This document shows, in pieces, positions 1 through 6,808 of a stretch of DNA of 18,058 bases (the first letter of the stretch is position 1; every line of letters begins with the position of its first letter). The stretch spans positions 1-18,058 of the forward strand of contig JAPLGV010000152.1 in assembly GCA_026389975.1 (NCBI GenBank). Reading direction: 5' to 3'. The stretch comes from Chloroflexota bacterium. GTDB lineage: Bacteria > Chloroflexota > Anaerolineae > Anaerolineales > Villigracilaceae. The notes under the pieces are model-generated. The model saw only the letters and a program-made list of their open reading frames with translations. It did no database searches and was not told the DNA's origin. Both the position numbers and the translations under genes were made by a program.

Positions 1-478
<478 letters not shown>

Positions 479-572
479 AATCACCCTTGCGGGTGTAAGT
501 TACGGAATAGAACGACAGGCTTACTTCCTATCACTTTTCAGCTGTTAAGGTCCGGTAAACAAAGCGGGCTGC
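479..572 (-). other. 16S rRNA precursor leader with small hairpin
   Basis: This is the transcribed leader between promoter P2 and the 16S 5' end. A 5-bp inverted repeat, CACCC-TTGC-GGGTG at 482-495, sits only a few bases before the mature 16S, followed on the minus strand by a run of T. It may take part in precursor processing. There is no coding signal. I did not find a convincing boxA antitermination sequence. Confidence 0.5.
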
Positions 573-601
573 ATTTTACCCGCAAGGCCCTCCACTGTCA
601 A
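573..601 (-). promoter_or_regulatory. rRNA promoter P2 (sigma70 type)
   Basis: On the minus strand: -35 TTGACA (596-601), a 17-bp spacer, -10 TAAAAT (573-578). The bases after the -10 are GC-rich (GCAGCCCGC), like the discriminators of stringently controlled rRNA promoters. It is the promoter nearest to the 16S gene, with start expected near 566. Confidence 0.8.
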
Positions 602-611
602 GTCCCAGAGA

Positions 612-645
612 GGCGAAATCGCCGATGTTTTTGGTTCGACATCGG
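612..645 (-). other. Stem-loop pair between rRNA promoters P1 and P2
   Basis: Two adjacent inverted repeats: CCGATGT (622-628) with ACATCGG (639-645) around a 10-base loop, and GGCGA (612-616) with TCGCC (619-623), which share two bases and could be alternatives. They lie in the transcript from P1, just upstream of the P2 -35. No T-run follows, so this is not an ordinary terminator. Role unknown. Confidence 0.5.
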
Positions 646-756
646 CTCGTCAGACTGCGAAACCTATTGGTTTGTGTCTCTGACGTAAGACGTTGCTCTG
701 TTGTCAACGATCTGTCCGTATGGACGAGATCTGCGTGGGGGTCATTGTGCTTGTTT

Positions 757-784
757 ATTATACGCATTCGAACTAAGTTGTCAA
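757..784 (-). promoter_or_regulatory. rRNA promoter P1 (sigma70 type)
   Basis: On the minus strand: perfect -35 TTGACA (779-784), 16-bp spacer, perfect -10 TATAAT (757-762), start expected near 750. This is the strongest consensus promoter in the window. It lies in the gap after recR and faces the 16S gene, giving a leader of about 270 nt. Tandem P1/P2 promoters are the usual rRNA arrangement. Confidence 0.88.
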
Positions 785-817
785 GGAATTTGCACCCCCA
801 ATTTGGATTCTTTAAGG

Positions 818-1429
818 TTACGACATCTCCTGCCGCCCGGATAGGGCTCGCAGCAGCGTATTTTGGTCAGCATATTCCAGATCACCGCCAACCGGCAGGC
901 CGCGCGCCAGCCTCGTCACACGCACACCCAGGGACTGAAGGCGCGGGTGCAGGTATTGCGCCGTAGCCTCTCCCTCCATGGAAGGGTTGGTCGCCAGGAT
1001 GACTTCCTGCACGCCTCCACGCTGGATGCGTTCCAGCAATGGCTTGATCTTCAAGTCATCCGGGCCGATGCCCTCAATGGGCGAGAGAACCCCCTGCAAG
1101 ACGTGGTACTTCCCTCTGTACGCGCCAATGCGTTCCAGCGCCAGCATATCCAGCGGCTCCTCGACCACACAGATAATCGCCCTGTCACGTTGGTCATTCT
1201 CGCAAATCTCACAGCGTTCGCGCCCGGCTGAGGTGATATTGAAACACTCCTGGCAAAAGGCGATTTTGGTCTTGAAGTCAGCCAACGCTTCAGCCAGTTG
1301 ACCGGAAACTTCCTCCGGGGCGCGCAGGAGGTAGAATGCCAGCCGGGAGGCCGTCTTCGGGCCGATGCCGGGGAGACGTTCGAGAGCAAAAACAAGGTTT
1401 TGAATGGGTTCGGGAAGCATAATTGTCAT
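818..1429 (-). CDS. recR: Recombination mediator protein RecR
   Basis: RecR works with RecO (and RecF) to load RecA onto gapped DNA in the cytoplasm. The 203-residue product has the family layout: an N-terminal helix-hairpin-helix with LERLPGIGPKTASRLAFYLL (about residues 16-35), a four-cysteine zinc finger (C59, C62, C73, C76), then a Toprim domain from about residue 83 (VVEEPLDMLALER, later ATNPSMEGEAT) and a C-terminal GGDLEYADQ segment. Length matches the usual 198-205. It is the third gene of dnaX-ybaB-recR, a widely conserved order. Two in-frame ATGs are possible, at 1429 and 1420. Neither has a strong ribosome-binding site, and the second (starting MLPEP) fits family N-termini slightly better. 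A palindromic repeat occupies most of the gap before it and may have displaced the original leader. Confidence 0.95.
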   Translation of the reverse strand: MTIMLPEPIQNLVFALERLPGIGPKTASRLAFYLLRAPEEVSGQLAEALADFKTKIAFCQECFNITSAGRERCEICENDQRDRAIICVVEEPLDMLALERIGAYRGKYHVLQGVLSPIEGIGPDDLKIKPLLERIQRGGVQEVILATNPSMEGEATAQYLHPRLQSLGVRVTRLARGLPVGGDLEYADQNTLLRALSGRQEMS

Positions 1430-1432
1430 CCC

Positions 1433-1462
1433 GTAGGCGCGACCGGCTGGGGCCGCCCCTAC
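1433..1462. repeat. Small palindromic repeat (GTAGG-type) in the ybaB-recR gap
   Basis: A 30-bp imperfect palindrome: outer arms GTAGGCGCGACC (1433-1444) and GGCCGCCCCTAC (1451-1462) pair at 10 of 12 positions around a 6-base centre. It fills nearly the whole 39-bp space between ybaB and recR. The arm resembles GTAGGGGCGAC-type dispersed palindromes I recall from Chloroflexota and cyanobacterial genomes (recall, not searched). It would form a hairpin in the mRNA just ahead of the recR start. Confidence 0.6.
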
Positions 1463-1468
1463 AAAATC

Positions 1469-1798
1469 CTAAAAAGGCAATCCGCCCGACAGCGGACCCA
1501 TGACCTGCTCCTGGAGTTCGCGCGACTTCTCCAGCGCCAGGTTGACCGCTGTCAGCACCAGGTCCTGGAGCATTTCGGCATCCGCGTCTTTAAGCAGAGC
1601 CGGGTCAATCTCGACCGACTGGCATTTCTGGTCGCCGGTCATCGTGACTTTGACTGCGCCGCCGCCCGCCGTCGCCGTGACGGTTTCCTGCGCCAGATGT
1701 TCCTGCGCTTCAGCCATCTGCTGTTGCAGGCGCTGAAGTTGCTGCATCATTCCGGCTTGCCCCCCACCACCGCCAGGACGATTAAACCCTTTGGCCAT
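1469..1798 (-). CDS. ybaB: YbaB/EbfC family nucleoid-associated protein
   Basis: A small DNA-binding protein of 109 residues, in the usual range for the family, thought to act as a dimer on the nucleoid. A Gly-rich head (GFNRPGGGGG) is followed by a long helix rich in Gln and Met (MMQQLQRLQQQMAEAQEHL), the TVTATAGGGAVKVTMTGDQKCQSVEID strand region in two parts, and a C-terminal helix (DLVLTAVNLALEKSRELQ), as in YbaB. The reading frame is open further upstream. ATG at 1798 is chosen because AGGAG sits 6 bases before it and conserved sequence begins there. That ribosome-binding site overlaps the last codons of dnaX, and only 2 bases separate the dnaX stop from this start, so translation is probably coupled. 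Confidence 0.94.
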   Translation of the reverse strand: MAKGFNRPGGGGGQAGMMQQLQRLQQQMAEAQEHLAQETVTATAGGGAVKVTMTGDQKCQSVEIDPALLKDADAEMLQDLVLTAVNLALEKSRELQEQVMGPLSGGLPF

Positions 1799-1800
1799 AA

Positions 1801-3339
1801 TTACTCCTGAATATCTACAATTTCGCCGCCGGCCTTGAGCGCCGCAGCGACCATACCGTCCGCTTTGACATCCGGCGGAGTAGCCTGTTTGGCATTTGTG
1901 ACCACACATTTTACCGAAAGTTCACCACCACATACTTCCACAATCGCCTTACGAGTAATTTCTATCTGCTCCGGCATATCCACTTTCGACCGCAGCAATT
2001 CGCTTGCAAATCCAATCACCAATATGCCATTTTTGACTTCTAGCAGTCTGCAAGAATTGAGCAAGCCATCCAGCGATGGACTCTGCGGTTTAATCAGCGC
2101 TCGAATTTGTTTCCACGCCTTCGTTAACTGTTCAAGAGTGACATTGCCGGTTTCTTCGACGGGCTTTTCGGGTTCCTTCCCAAGCTTGCTGACCTGTTTC
2201 TCCGCCTTCGTTTCCACCAAGGCTTTCGCCGCAGGCCTGGACTCGGTCGGCGCGGCCGCGGCGGGGAGTTCCATCACTTCGGCCAGCGCCAGTTCCAGCG
2301 GCAGGGACGGCTGCCAGCCGCCGCGCAGGTCGGTAGCAGCGATGTTGAAGGCTTTAATCATGCGCAGCACATCCGATGGAGAAAAAGCCTTGGCATGTCT
2401 CTCGGCCTGGGCGCGCGTATCCATTGCCAGGTCCACCTGCGAGGCATTGCCCATCTGGACGAGCAGCAGCGCCCGCAGATAGTCCACCACCTGACGCGCC
2501 AGCAGGCGCGGGTCAGTGCCGGAATCCAAGGCAGTGTGGATCGCGTCCATACCGGCGGAAGGTTCCCGGTCCAGCACCGCACCGACCAGCTCAATGACGG
2601 TTTGGCTGGTGGCTGTGCCAAGCACGGTCTGCGTCAGGCCAAGTGTGATTTCTTTTCCTGTGGAGGCCATCTGGTCAAGCAGGGAGATGGCGTCGCGCAT
2701 TCCTCCCGCAGACTGGCGGGCGATGAGCGTCAGCGCTTCGGGTTCGGCAGTGAATTTTTCTTTGGTGACGATGTTCTGCAACTGGCCCACAATGTCGTCC
2801 ACCGGGAGGCGGCGGAACTCATGACGCTGGCAGCGGGAGAGCACCGTCGCCGGGATTTTGTGCCTCTCGGTGGTGGCCAGCATGAAGATGGCGTGGGCAG
2901 GTGGCGCTTCGAGGGTTTTCAGCAAGGCGTTGAAGGCTGCCATGGAGAGCATGTGGACTTCGTCAATGATGTAAACTTTGTAGGTGCCCTGGTTGGGGGT
3001 GAAGTTGATTTTGTCGCGCAGGTCACGCACGTCTTCGACGGAGGTGTTGGAAGCGGCGTCAATTTCGATGAGGTCGAGGAAGCGGCTCTCGTTGACCGCC
3101 ACACAGTGGGCGCACTCGTTGCATGGACGGGCCGCCAGGTCTTCGTTCAGGCAGTTGACGGCCTTCGCCAGCAGACGGGCGGCGGTGGTCTTGCCGGTGC
3201 CGCGCGGACCCGCGAACAGGTAGGCATGGACAACGCGGTTGCCAACGACCGCATTGCGCAACGTCTGGACGACATGCTGCTGTCCGACAATTTCGTCCCA
3301 TTTCTGGGGGCGCCATTTATTATAGAGAGCCTGGGTCAT
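1801..3339 (-). CDS. dnaX: DNA polymerase III subunit gamma/tau
   Basis: The clamp-loader ATPase that places the sliding clamp on DNA and organises the replisome. The 512-residue product starts with the typical YNKWRPQKWDEIVGQ, then Walker A GPRGTGKTT (44-52), a zinc-binding module (C63, C73, C76, C79), Walker B IDEVHM (about 125-130), sensor 1 LATTERHKIP, the arginine-finger motif SRC (168-170), and a lid domain with AGGMRDAISLLDQ. The C-terminal third is a Lys/Glu/Ala-rich linker followed by a tau-like domain (about 410-500). I saw no A6G-type slippery site that would make a short gamma form. It follows the lamin-tail gene by 20 bases and precedes ybaB. The start at 3339 has no clear ribosome-binding site but is where family conservation begins. 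Confidence 0.96.
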   Translation of the reverse strand: MTQALYNKWRPQKWDEIVGQQHVVQTLRNAVVGNRVVHAYLFAGPRGTGKTTAARLLAKAVNCLNEDLAARPCNECAHCVAVNESRFLDLIEIDAASNTSVEDVRDLRDKINFTPNQGTYKVYIIDEVHMLSMAAFNALLKTLEAPPAHAIFMLATTERHKIPATVLSRCQRHEFRRLPVDDIVGQLQNIVTKEKFTAEPEALTLIARQSAGGMRDAISLLDQMASTGKEITLGLTQTVLGTATSQTVIELVGAVLDREPSAGMDAIHTALDSGTDPRLLARQVVDYLRALLLVQMGNASQVDLAMDTRAQAERHAKAFSPSDVLRMIKAFNIAATDLRGGWQPSLPLELALAEVMELPAAAAPTESRPAAKALVETKAEKQVSKLGKEPEKPVEETGNVTLEQLTKAWKQIRALIKPQSPSLDGLLNSCRLLEVKNGILVIGFASELLRSKVDMPEQIEITRKAIVEVCGGELSVKCVVTNAKQATPPDVKADGMVAAALKAGGEIVDIQE

Positions 3340-3359
3340 AAGCTATGTCCATTATTCTG

Positions 3360-3818
3360 TCAAGGAACGCGATAAAAGGCACGTGCAATGTTCTGTGTAT
3401 CGTAGAGGGCAGCCAGTTCGCCGGATTCCCAGACCGGCGCAGAGAGCCCCCAGTTAAGGTCTGCGGCGGTGTCAATCCCGGGTCTCGTATGGACCTGCAC
3501 CGTGCCACCGGAGTAGAGCGTCAACTGCGGAAAAGTGTAGGTGCTGCCCTGGCTGTCTTTGAGCGTCCAACCACTCAGCAGGAGCGCCGCGTCGCCGTTG
3601 TTCTGGATGACGACGGACTCGCTGGCAAGCGCCCCCGCGCCAGTGACGCTGACGATGTCCGCGTTTACGCCGCCGGAAGCGAGTGTGGGGACCGTCTCGC
3701 TCGTGCCGCAATCCGTTTTATGGTTGGCGCGATCGTAAAAGAACAGGATGGCTCCCGTCACGAGAGCCGAAACGAGGGCATTCAGCAGGAGGTAGAGTAC
3801 CAAACGGCGGCGCGTCAT
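3360..3818 (-). CDS. Membrane-anchored lamin-tail-domain (LTD) protein
   Basis: 152 residues. A positively charged start (MTRRR) leads into one hydrophobic segment (about residues 6-27), placing the rest outside the membrane. Residues from about 45 match the lamin-tail-domain pattern: ESVVIQNNGDAALLLSGWTL, then DSQGSTYTFP, a glycine turn with TVQVHT, then DLNWGLSAPVWESGELAALYD. In bacteria such Ig-like domains occur on secreted and cell-surface proteins and probably bind other surface components. The exact role here is unknown. ATG at 3818 is preferred over a TTG at 3839, because that codon lies in the T-run of the upstream terminator. Leader space is under 25 bases, so its own promoter must overlap the terminator, or expression comes from read-through. 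It sits 20 bases upstream of dnaX, probably co-transcribed. Confidence 0.8.
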   Translation of the reverse strand: MTRRRLVLYLLLNALVSALVTGAILFFYDRANHKTDCGTSETVPTLASGGVNADIVSVTGAGALASESVVIQNNGDAALLLSGWTLKDSQGSTYTFPQLTLYSGGTVQVHTRPGIDTAADLNWGLSAPVWESGELAALYDTQNIARAFYRVP

Positions 3819-3837
3819 CGTGTCCGTATGATAGCAC

Positions 3838-3871
3838 AAAAATGCTGAAGGTTTACCTTAAACCTTCAGCA
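3838..3871 (-). terminator. Rho-independent terminator after the Asp-box lipoprotein gene
   Basis: A perfect 13-bp stem (3843-3855 with 3859-3871, arm TGCTGAAGGTTTA) closes a 3-base loop and is followed on the minus strand by five T (3842-3838). It lies 22 bases past the lipoprotein stop codon and directly in front of the LTD gene. Confidence 0.9.
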
Positions 3872-3892
3872 CAGGGAAAGCAAACGTGAATC

Positions 3893-5149
3893 TTACGGCA
3901 CCACCAAGGGATTGAGCATATCCCAGTCAACTCCGCCATTGCCTGTCTCGACCAGACCATTTTCATTGCTATCGTTAATCACAGAAGCCCAACCCTGATC
4001 GGCATTGACGAAACTGAACTGCCCGGACCAGAAGACCTGCTGGACGAAAGTCCAGGCCTGGCCGCCGTCCGTGGTCTTGTAAATCTTGCGGCCAAAGGCA
4101 AAACCGTTCAGCGGGTCAAAGAAGTATAAGCCTTCACCCAGTAAATAATCCGCGGGAAGAGGATAAGAGGTCCAGGTAGCGCCGCCATCGGTGGTGGAAT
4201 AAATATAGTTTTTCTGAGTCGAGTAGTCCGCCATACTCAGGCACTTCATCGCCATGATGACCGAGGAGGCCGAGAAGGGGGTCGGGGAGGCCATGTCACA
4301 GGCATAGTCGGTGAACAGGTTCGGGGCACCGGCCGGCGCGGGCGGTTCGATGCGCGTCCAGGTAGCGCCCCCGTCAGTGGTCCGCAGGATGTGCGGGGCC
4401 GGGTACAGGCCTTGGCATTCGCGCCCCAGCCAGCCGTTCTGTGCATCGAAGAAGACCATGCTGGTCTTCGGGCAGCTCTGGATGTCATTGCTGTCCTGGG
4501 GCGTGACCAGCGTGTTCCAGGTCAGGCCGCCATCCGTGGTGCCGAGCAGGGCAACGTAGTTGTGGCTCATCCCGGCGCCGAGATAGACCAGCAGCCAGCC
4601 GTGCATGGCATCCGCGAAATCAATAAACCAAGGGGTGAAGAACTCTGAAGAAATGGATGTGTCAATGGTGCTATATTGCCAGGTTGCACCGCCATCGTGG
4701 GTATACCAGATATAGAGATTAGCAGGGGGTGGAACCATCTCGGTCCCATAAATGACCCATGCCGTAGAAGCATCCCGGAAATCACCAATGGCGATAGCCG
4801 CATCACCGGCTGCCGGGGCTGGCTGCGGCGGAGTGACATCCCGCCAGGTCACGCCGCTATCCTGGGTGCGGAACACATGATCCTGCGCCTGGCTGAGACC
4901 GCCAATCCCCCAGCCGCTGAGCGGGTCGAGCATGTGGATTTTCAGGATGCTAATGGCCTGACCAGCAGGCACGTGCGCAATTGCCAGGCCTGGCAAAGTG
5001 GGTGTAGTCCCGGCAGAAACGGACGGTGTATCGATGATCGTCAGGATGGGCGGCTCGGTGGCAGTTGCCGTAGGAACAGGCAGATTACAGGAAGCCAGCA
5101 GGAGCGAAACAACAGCCAGAAAGGCAAACAAAGTCAATCTTGTTTTCAT
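3893..5149 (-). CDS. Secreted lipoprotein with Asp-box (BNR/Ycf48-like) repeats
   Basis: 418 residues. The N-terminus is a lipoprotein signal peptide: MKTR, hydrophobic stretch, lipobox LASC with the lipidated Cys at residue 21. A Thr/Pro-rich stalk follows (TATATEPP...). The body carries repeated Asp-box motifs: TQDSGVTW, THDGGATW, TTDGGLTW, TTDGGATW (twice), TTDGGQAW and a final degenerate TGNGGVDW. This is the signature of a beta-propeller of the sialidase/Ycf48-like type. Such propellers occur in photosystem assembly factors, sialidases and many uncharacterised surface proteins. No catalytic residues can be assigned, so only a surface propeller role is proposed. A strong ribosome-binding site, AAGGAGGTG, lies 5 bases before the ATG. 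A strong terminator follows. It starts 24 bases after prmA ends, so it may be the last gene of that transcript. Confidence 0.85.
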   Translation of the reverse strand: MKTRLTLFAFLAVVSLLLASCNLPVPTATATEPPILTIIDTPSVSAGTTPTLPGLAIAHVPAGQAISILKIHMLDPLSGWGIGGLSQAQDHVFRTQDSGVTWRDVTPPQPAPAAGDAAIAIGDFRDASTAWVIYGTEMVPPPANLYIWYTHDGGATWQYSTIDTSISSEFFTPWFIDFADAMHGWLLVYLGAGMSHNYVALLGTTDGGLTWNTLVTPQDSNDIQSCPKTSMVFFDAQNGWLGRECQGLYPAPHILRTTDGGATWTRIEPPAPAGAPNLFTDYACDMASPTPFSASSVIMAMKCLSMADYSTQKNYIYSTTDGGATWTSYPLPADYLLGEGLYFFDPLNGFAFGRKIYKTTDGGQAWTFVQQVFWSGQFSFVNADQGWASVINDSNENGLVETGNGGVDWDMLNPLVVP

Positions 5150-5173
5150 GGAACACCTCCTTACTTAAAGCAA

Positions 5174-6127
5174 TTACCGCACCAGCAGCGCCACCCAGTC
5201 CCCTTTCTGGCGCTTTTCCACCAATTTTAACCCATATTCTTCAACAGAGGAAATCACCCCTTCGGTCTGTTCTGCCAGGACACCCGAAAGGATGAGCGCC
5301 CCGCCCGGCGCTACCAGCTCTGCAAGGCCCAAACCAAATAGACGGATGATGATCGGGGCAAGGATATTTGCCAGCACCAGCGGCGCATTCCGGACCTGGA
5401 ACCTGCCAGCCAAAACTTCCGTCACCGAACCCAGGCCGATGGTAAACTGATCCGCGGGGATACCGTTGGCGTTCGCGTTCTCACGGCTGGCCTTGACCGA
5501 CGCCTCGTCAATGTCTACTCCAAGGGCAAAGTCTGCGCCGAGTTTCAGGGCAGCAACCGAGAGAATCCCCGATCCGCAGCCGACGTCGAGGATCGACGAT
5601 GGACGACGGACGACCGACGATGGTCCATCGTCTGTGGTCTGTGGTCTCTCAGCACAAAATTGTTCTTCAATCAACTCGAGACACAACTGCGTCGTTGGGT
5701 GTGTCCCCGTCCCGAAGGCCATGCCAGGGTCAATTCTGATAGATATGCGCGAGGCATCCGGCGATTCGAGCCAGGCCGGAACGATGATCAGTCGCTTGCC
5801 GATCGGGATCGGCTGGTAGCGCGCCTTCCAGGCTTCCATCCAGTTCTGATCCGCCAGTGGTGTGAAGACCGGTGCGGGCAGCGGCTGGATCATGCCCAAA
5901 TAGGTGAGGGATTCTTCCAGTTTCTGACGCGTCTCTTCGAGTTTTTCGTCCGCCGGCAGGTAGGCGCGTACTGTAACCGGTCCGACCGGCGTGCCTTCGT
6001 CTTCCTCGTCGTTGAATTTGACAGCCTGCTCGGTGGTCACGCCGTTGGGGGCAAAGCGGGCCAGCACGTCGGCCACGGCTTCTGCCAGTTCGCCGTTGAC
6101 GGTCAGGGAAACTTCAAGCCAGTTCAT
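5174..6127 (-). CDS. prmA: Ribosomal protein L11 methyltransferase
   Basis: PrmA trimethylates ribosomal protein L11 using S-adenosylmethionine. The 317-residue product has the N-terminal substrate-recognition domain (MNWLEVSLTVNGELAEAVAD...), the DQNWMEAWKARYQPIPIG motif (about 93-110), RIDPGMAFGTGTHPTTQLCLELIE (131-154) in two conserved blocks, SAM-binding motif I ILDVGCGSGILS (179-190), the acidic end of strand 2 GVDIDEASV, and the catalytic-loop motif LVLANILAP. A segment AERPQTTDDGPSSVVRRPSS (about 159-178) just before motif I is low in complexity and comes from a repetitive DNA stretch. Most PrmA proteins are shorter there. ATG at 6127 is chosen with GGTGA 7 bases upstream. A GTG three codons earlier is also in frame. 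It follows the Nudix gene by 19 bases. Confidence 0.93.
   Translation of the reverse strand: MNWLEVSLTVNGELAEAVADVLARFAPNGVTTEQAVKFNDEEDEGTPVGPVTVRAYLPADEKLEETRQKLEESLTYLGMIQPLPAPVFTPLADQNWMEAWKARYQPIPIGKRLIIVPAWLESPDASRISIRIDPGMAFGTGTHPTTQLCLELIEEQFCAERPQTTDDGPSSVVRRPSSILDVGCGSGILSVAALKLGADFALGVDIDEASVKASRENANANGIPADQFTIGLGSVTEVLAGRFQVRNAPLVLANILAPIIIRLFGLGLAELVAPGGALILSGVLAEQTEGVISSVEEYGLKLVEKRQKGDWVALLVR
5595..5647. repeat. Low-complexity palindromic insertion inside prmA
   Basis: A stretch built from reiterated CGACGG/CGATGG and GTGGTCT units. It includes a perfect 8-bp inverted repeat, GACGATGG-T-CCATCGTC (5616-5632), and a direct GTCTGTG/GTGGTCT doublet. It is in frame with prmA and encodes the low-complexity linker before the SAM-binding motif. 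It differs sharply from the surrounding coding sequence, so insertion of a small repeat is likely. Confidence 0.6.
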
Positions 6128-6146
6128 GTCAGTCACCAGTAACCTG

Positions 6147-6725
6147 TTACTTTCCTTTTGCTTTATCTGTCATTCGCACTTCCATAAGTGATTCAAGAGT
6201 GCCACTATTTTTCAATGAACCTCGCAACTTTTCAATACGCTCCTTGAGTACAAAGTTATCGCAAATGACAGCCTCAGAATTTCTCTCAAAACTATCAAAA
6301 GCCCGCCTTCTATCCAGTTCATTCATATTCAGTCTGTCGATCTCATCACGCAAAAAATAACAAAACTCGGTCGACTCGTCACTCGGCTGCAATTCGCCAC
6401 CAATAATATCTGCCTCGAAGTGCAAAACAACCAATTGCCACTTATTTCCGTCAGGATACTCCAGTAAGAGATTCGGTGTTGTATAAACGCCAACAAGATG
6501 CTTTACACGCACCCTAAGTCCCGTCTCTTCCAAAACCTCGCGTTGACATGCTTCAGAAAAACTTTCCCCCGCCTCCATGTATCCGCCTGGTACTGCCCAT
6601 TTGCCATTATCGGCGCGTCGAATTAACAAAACCTTCTTACCTGTTTTTTCGAATACCGACGCGGAACATCCAACACCCAATCTTCCATTCTTTCCAATTC
6701 GTTCACCAATCAATACAGTTGCCAT
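6147..6725 (-). CDS. Nudix hydrolase
   Basis: 192 residues. The Nudix box GX5EX7REUXEEXGU is complete at residues 48-70 (G48, E54, R62, E63, E66, E67, G69), preceded by the usual strand VLLIRRADNGKWAVPGG. Such enzymes cleave nucleoside diphosphates linked to another group using a divalent metal. The substrate cannot be told from sequence. After the Nudix domain (to about residue 140) a further 50 residues are rich in charged residues and of unknown role. Base composition is clearly more AT-rich than neighbouring genes, which suggests later acquisition (inference). ATG at 6725 is chosen because a consensus -10 sits 6 bases upstream, so the mRNA may start at or next to the ATG, and the upstream GTG would then lie outside the transcript. 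prmA follows 19 bases after its stop. Confidence 0.9.
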   Translation of the reverse strand: MATVLIGERIGKNGRLGVGCSASVFEKTGKKVLLIRRADNGKWAVPGGYMEAGESFSEACQREVLEETGLRVRVKHLVGVYTTPNLLLEYPDGNKWQLVVLHFEADIIGGELQPSDESTEFCYFLRDEIDRLNMNELDRRRAFDSFERNSEAVICDNFVLKERIEKLRGSLKNSGTLESLMEVRMTDKAKGK

Positions 6726-6731
6726 GCAACG

Positions 6732-6759
6732 ATTATAAAACAAAGCGAGCGGATTTCCA
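6732..6759 (-). promoter_or_regulatory. Promoter of the Nudix gene (near-leaderless)
   Basis: On the minus strand a perfect -10 TATAAT (6732-6737) ends only 6 bases before the ATG at 6725. A moderate -35 TGGAAA (6754-6759) lies 16 bp upstream. With the usual 6-8 base distance, transcription would start at the start codon itself. Confidence 0.6.
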
Positions 6760-6787
6760 CCCACTCACTGAATACTGATAACTGATT

Positions 6788-6808
6788 GCTGGGAACTACC
6801 CTCCCAGC
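6788..6808 (-). other. Stem-loop spanning the dnaJ stop codon
   Basis: A perfect 7-bp inverted repeat, GCTGGGA (6788-6794) and TCCCAGC (6802-6808), with a 7-base loop that contains the dnaJ TAG. No T-run follows on the minus strand, so at most a weak terminator or a 3' stability structure at the end of the heat-shock operon. Confidence 0.45.

Noticed and set aside
696..708. A third rRNA promoter based on a TTGACA at 702-707 (minus strand)
   Set aside because: No acceptable -10 lies 16-18 bp downstream.
1799..1909. N-terminal extension of YbaB upstream of 1798
   Set aside because: It lies inside dnaX, is not family-like, and a good AGGAG site marks the ATG at 1798.
1801..3339. Programmed frameshift in dnaX to give a short gamma form
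   Set aside because: No A-rich heptamer slippery site with a downstream hairpin was found around the linker region.
2395..3375. 326-codon open frame on the plus strand opposite dnaX
   Set aside because: It mirrors the third-position GC bias of dnaX, has no recognisable domain, and dnaX on the other strand has all family motifs.
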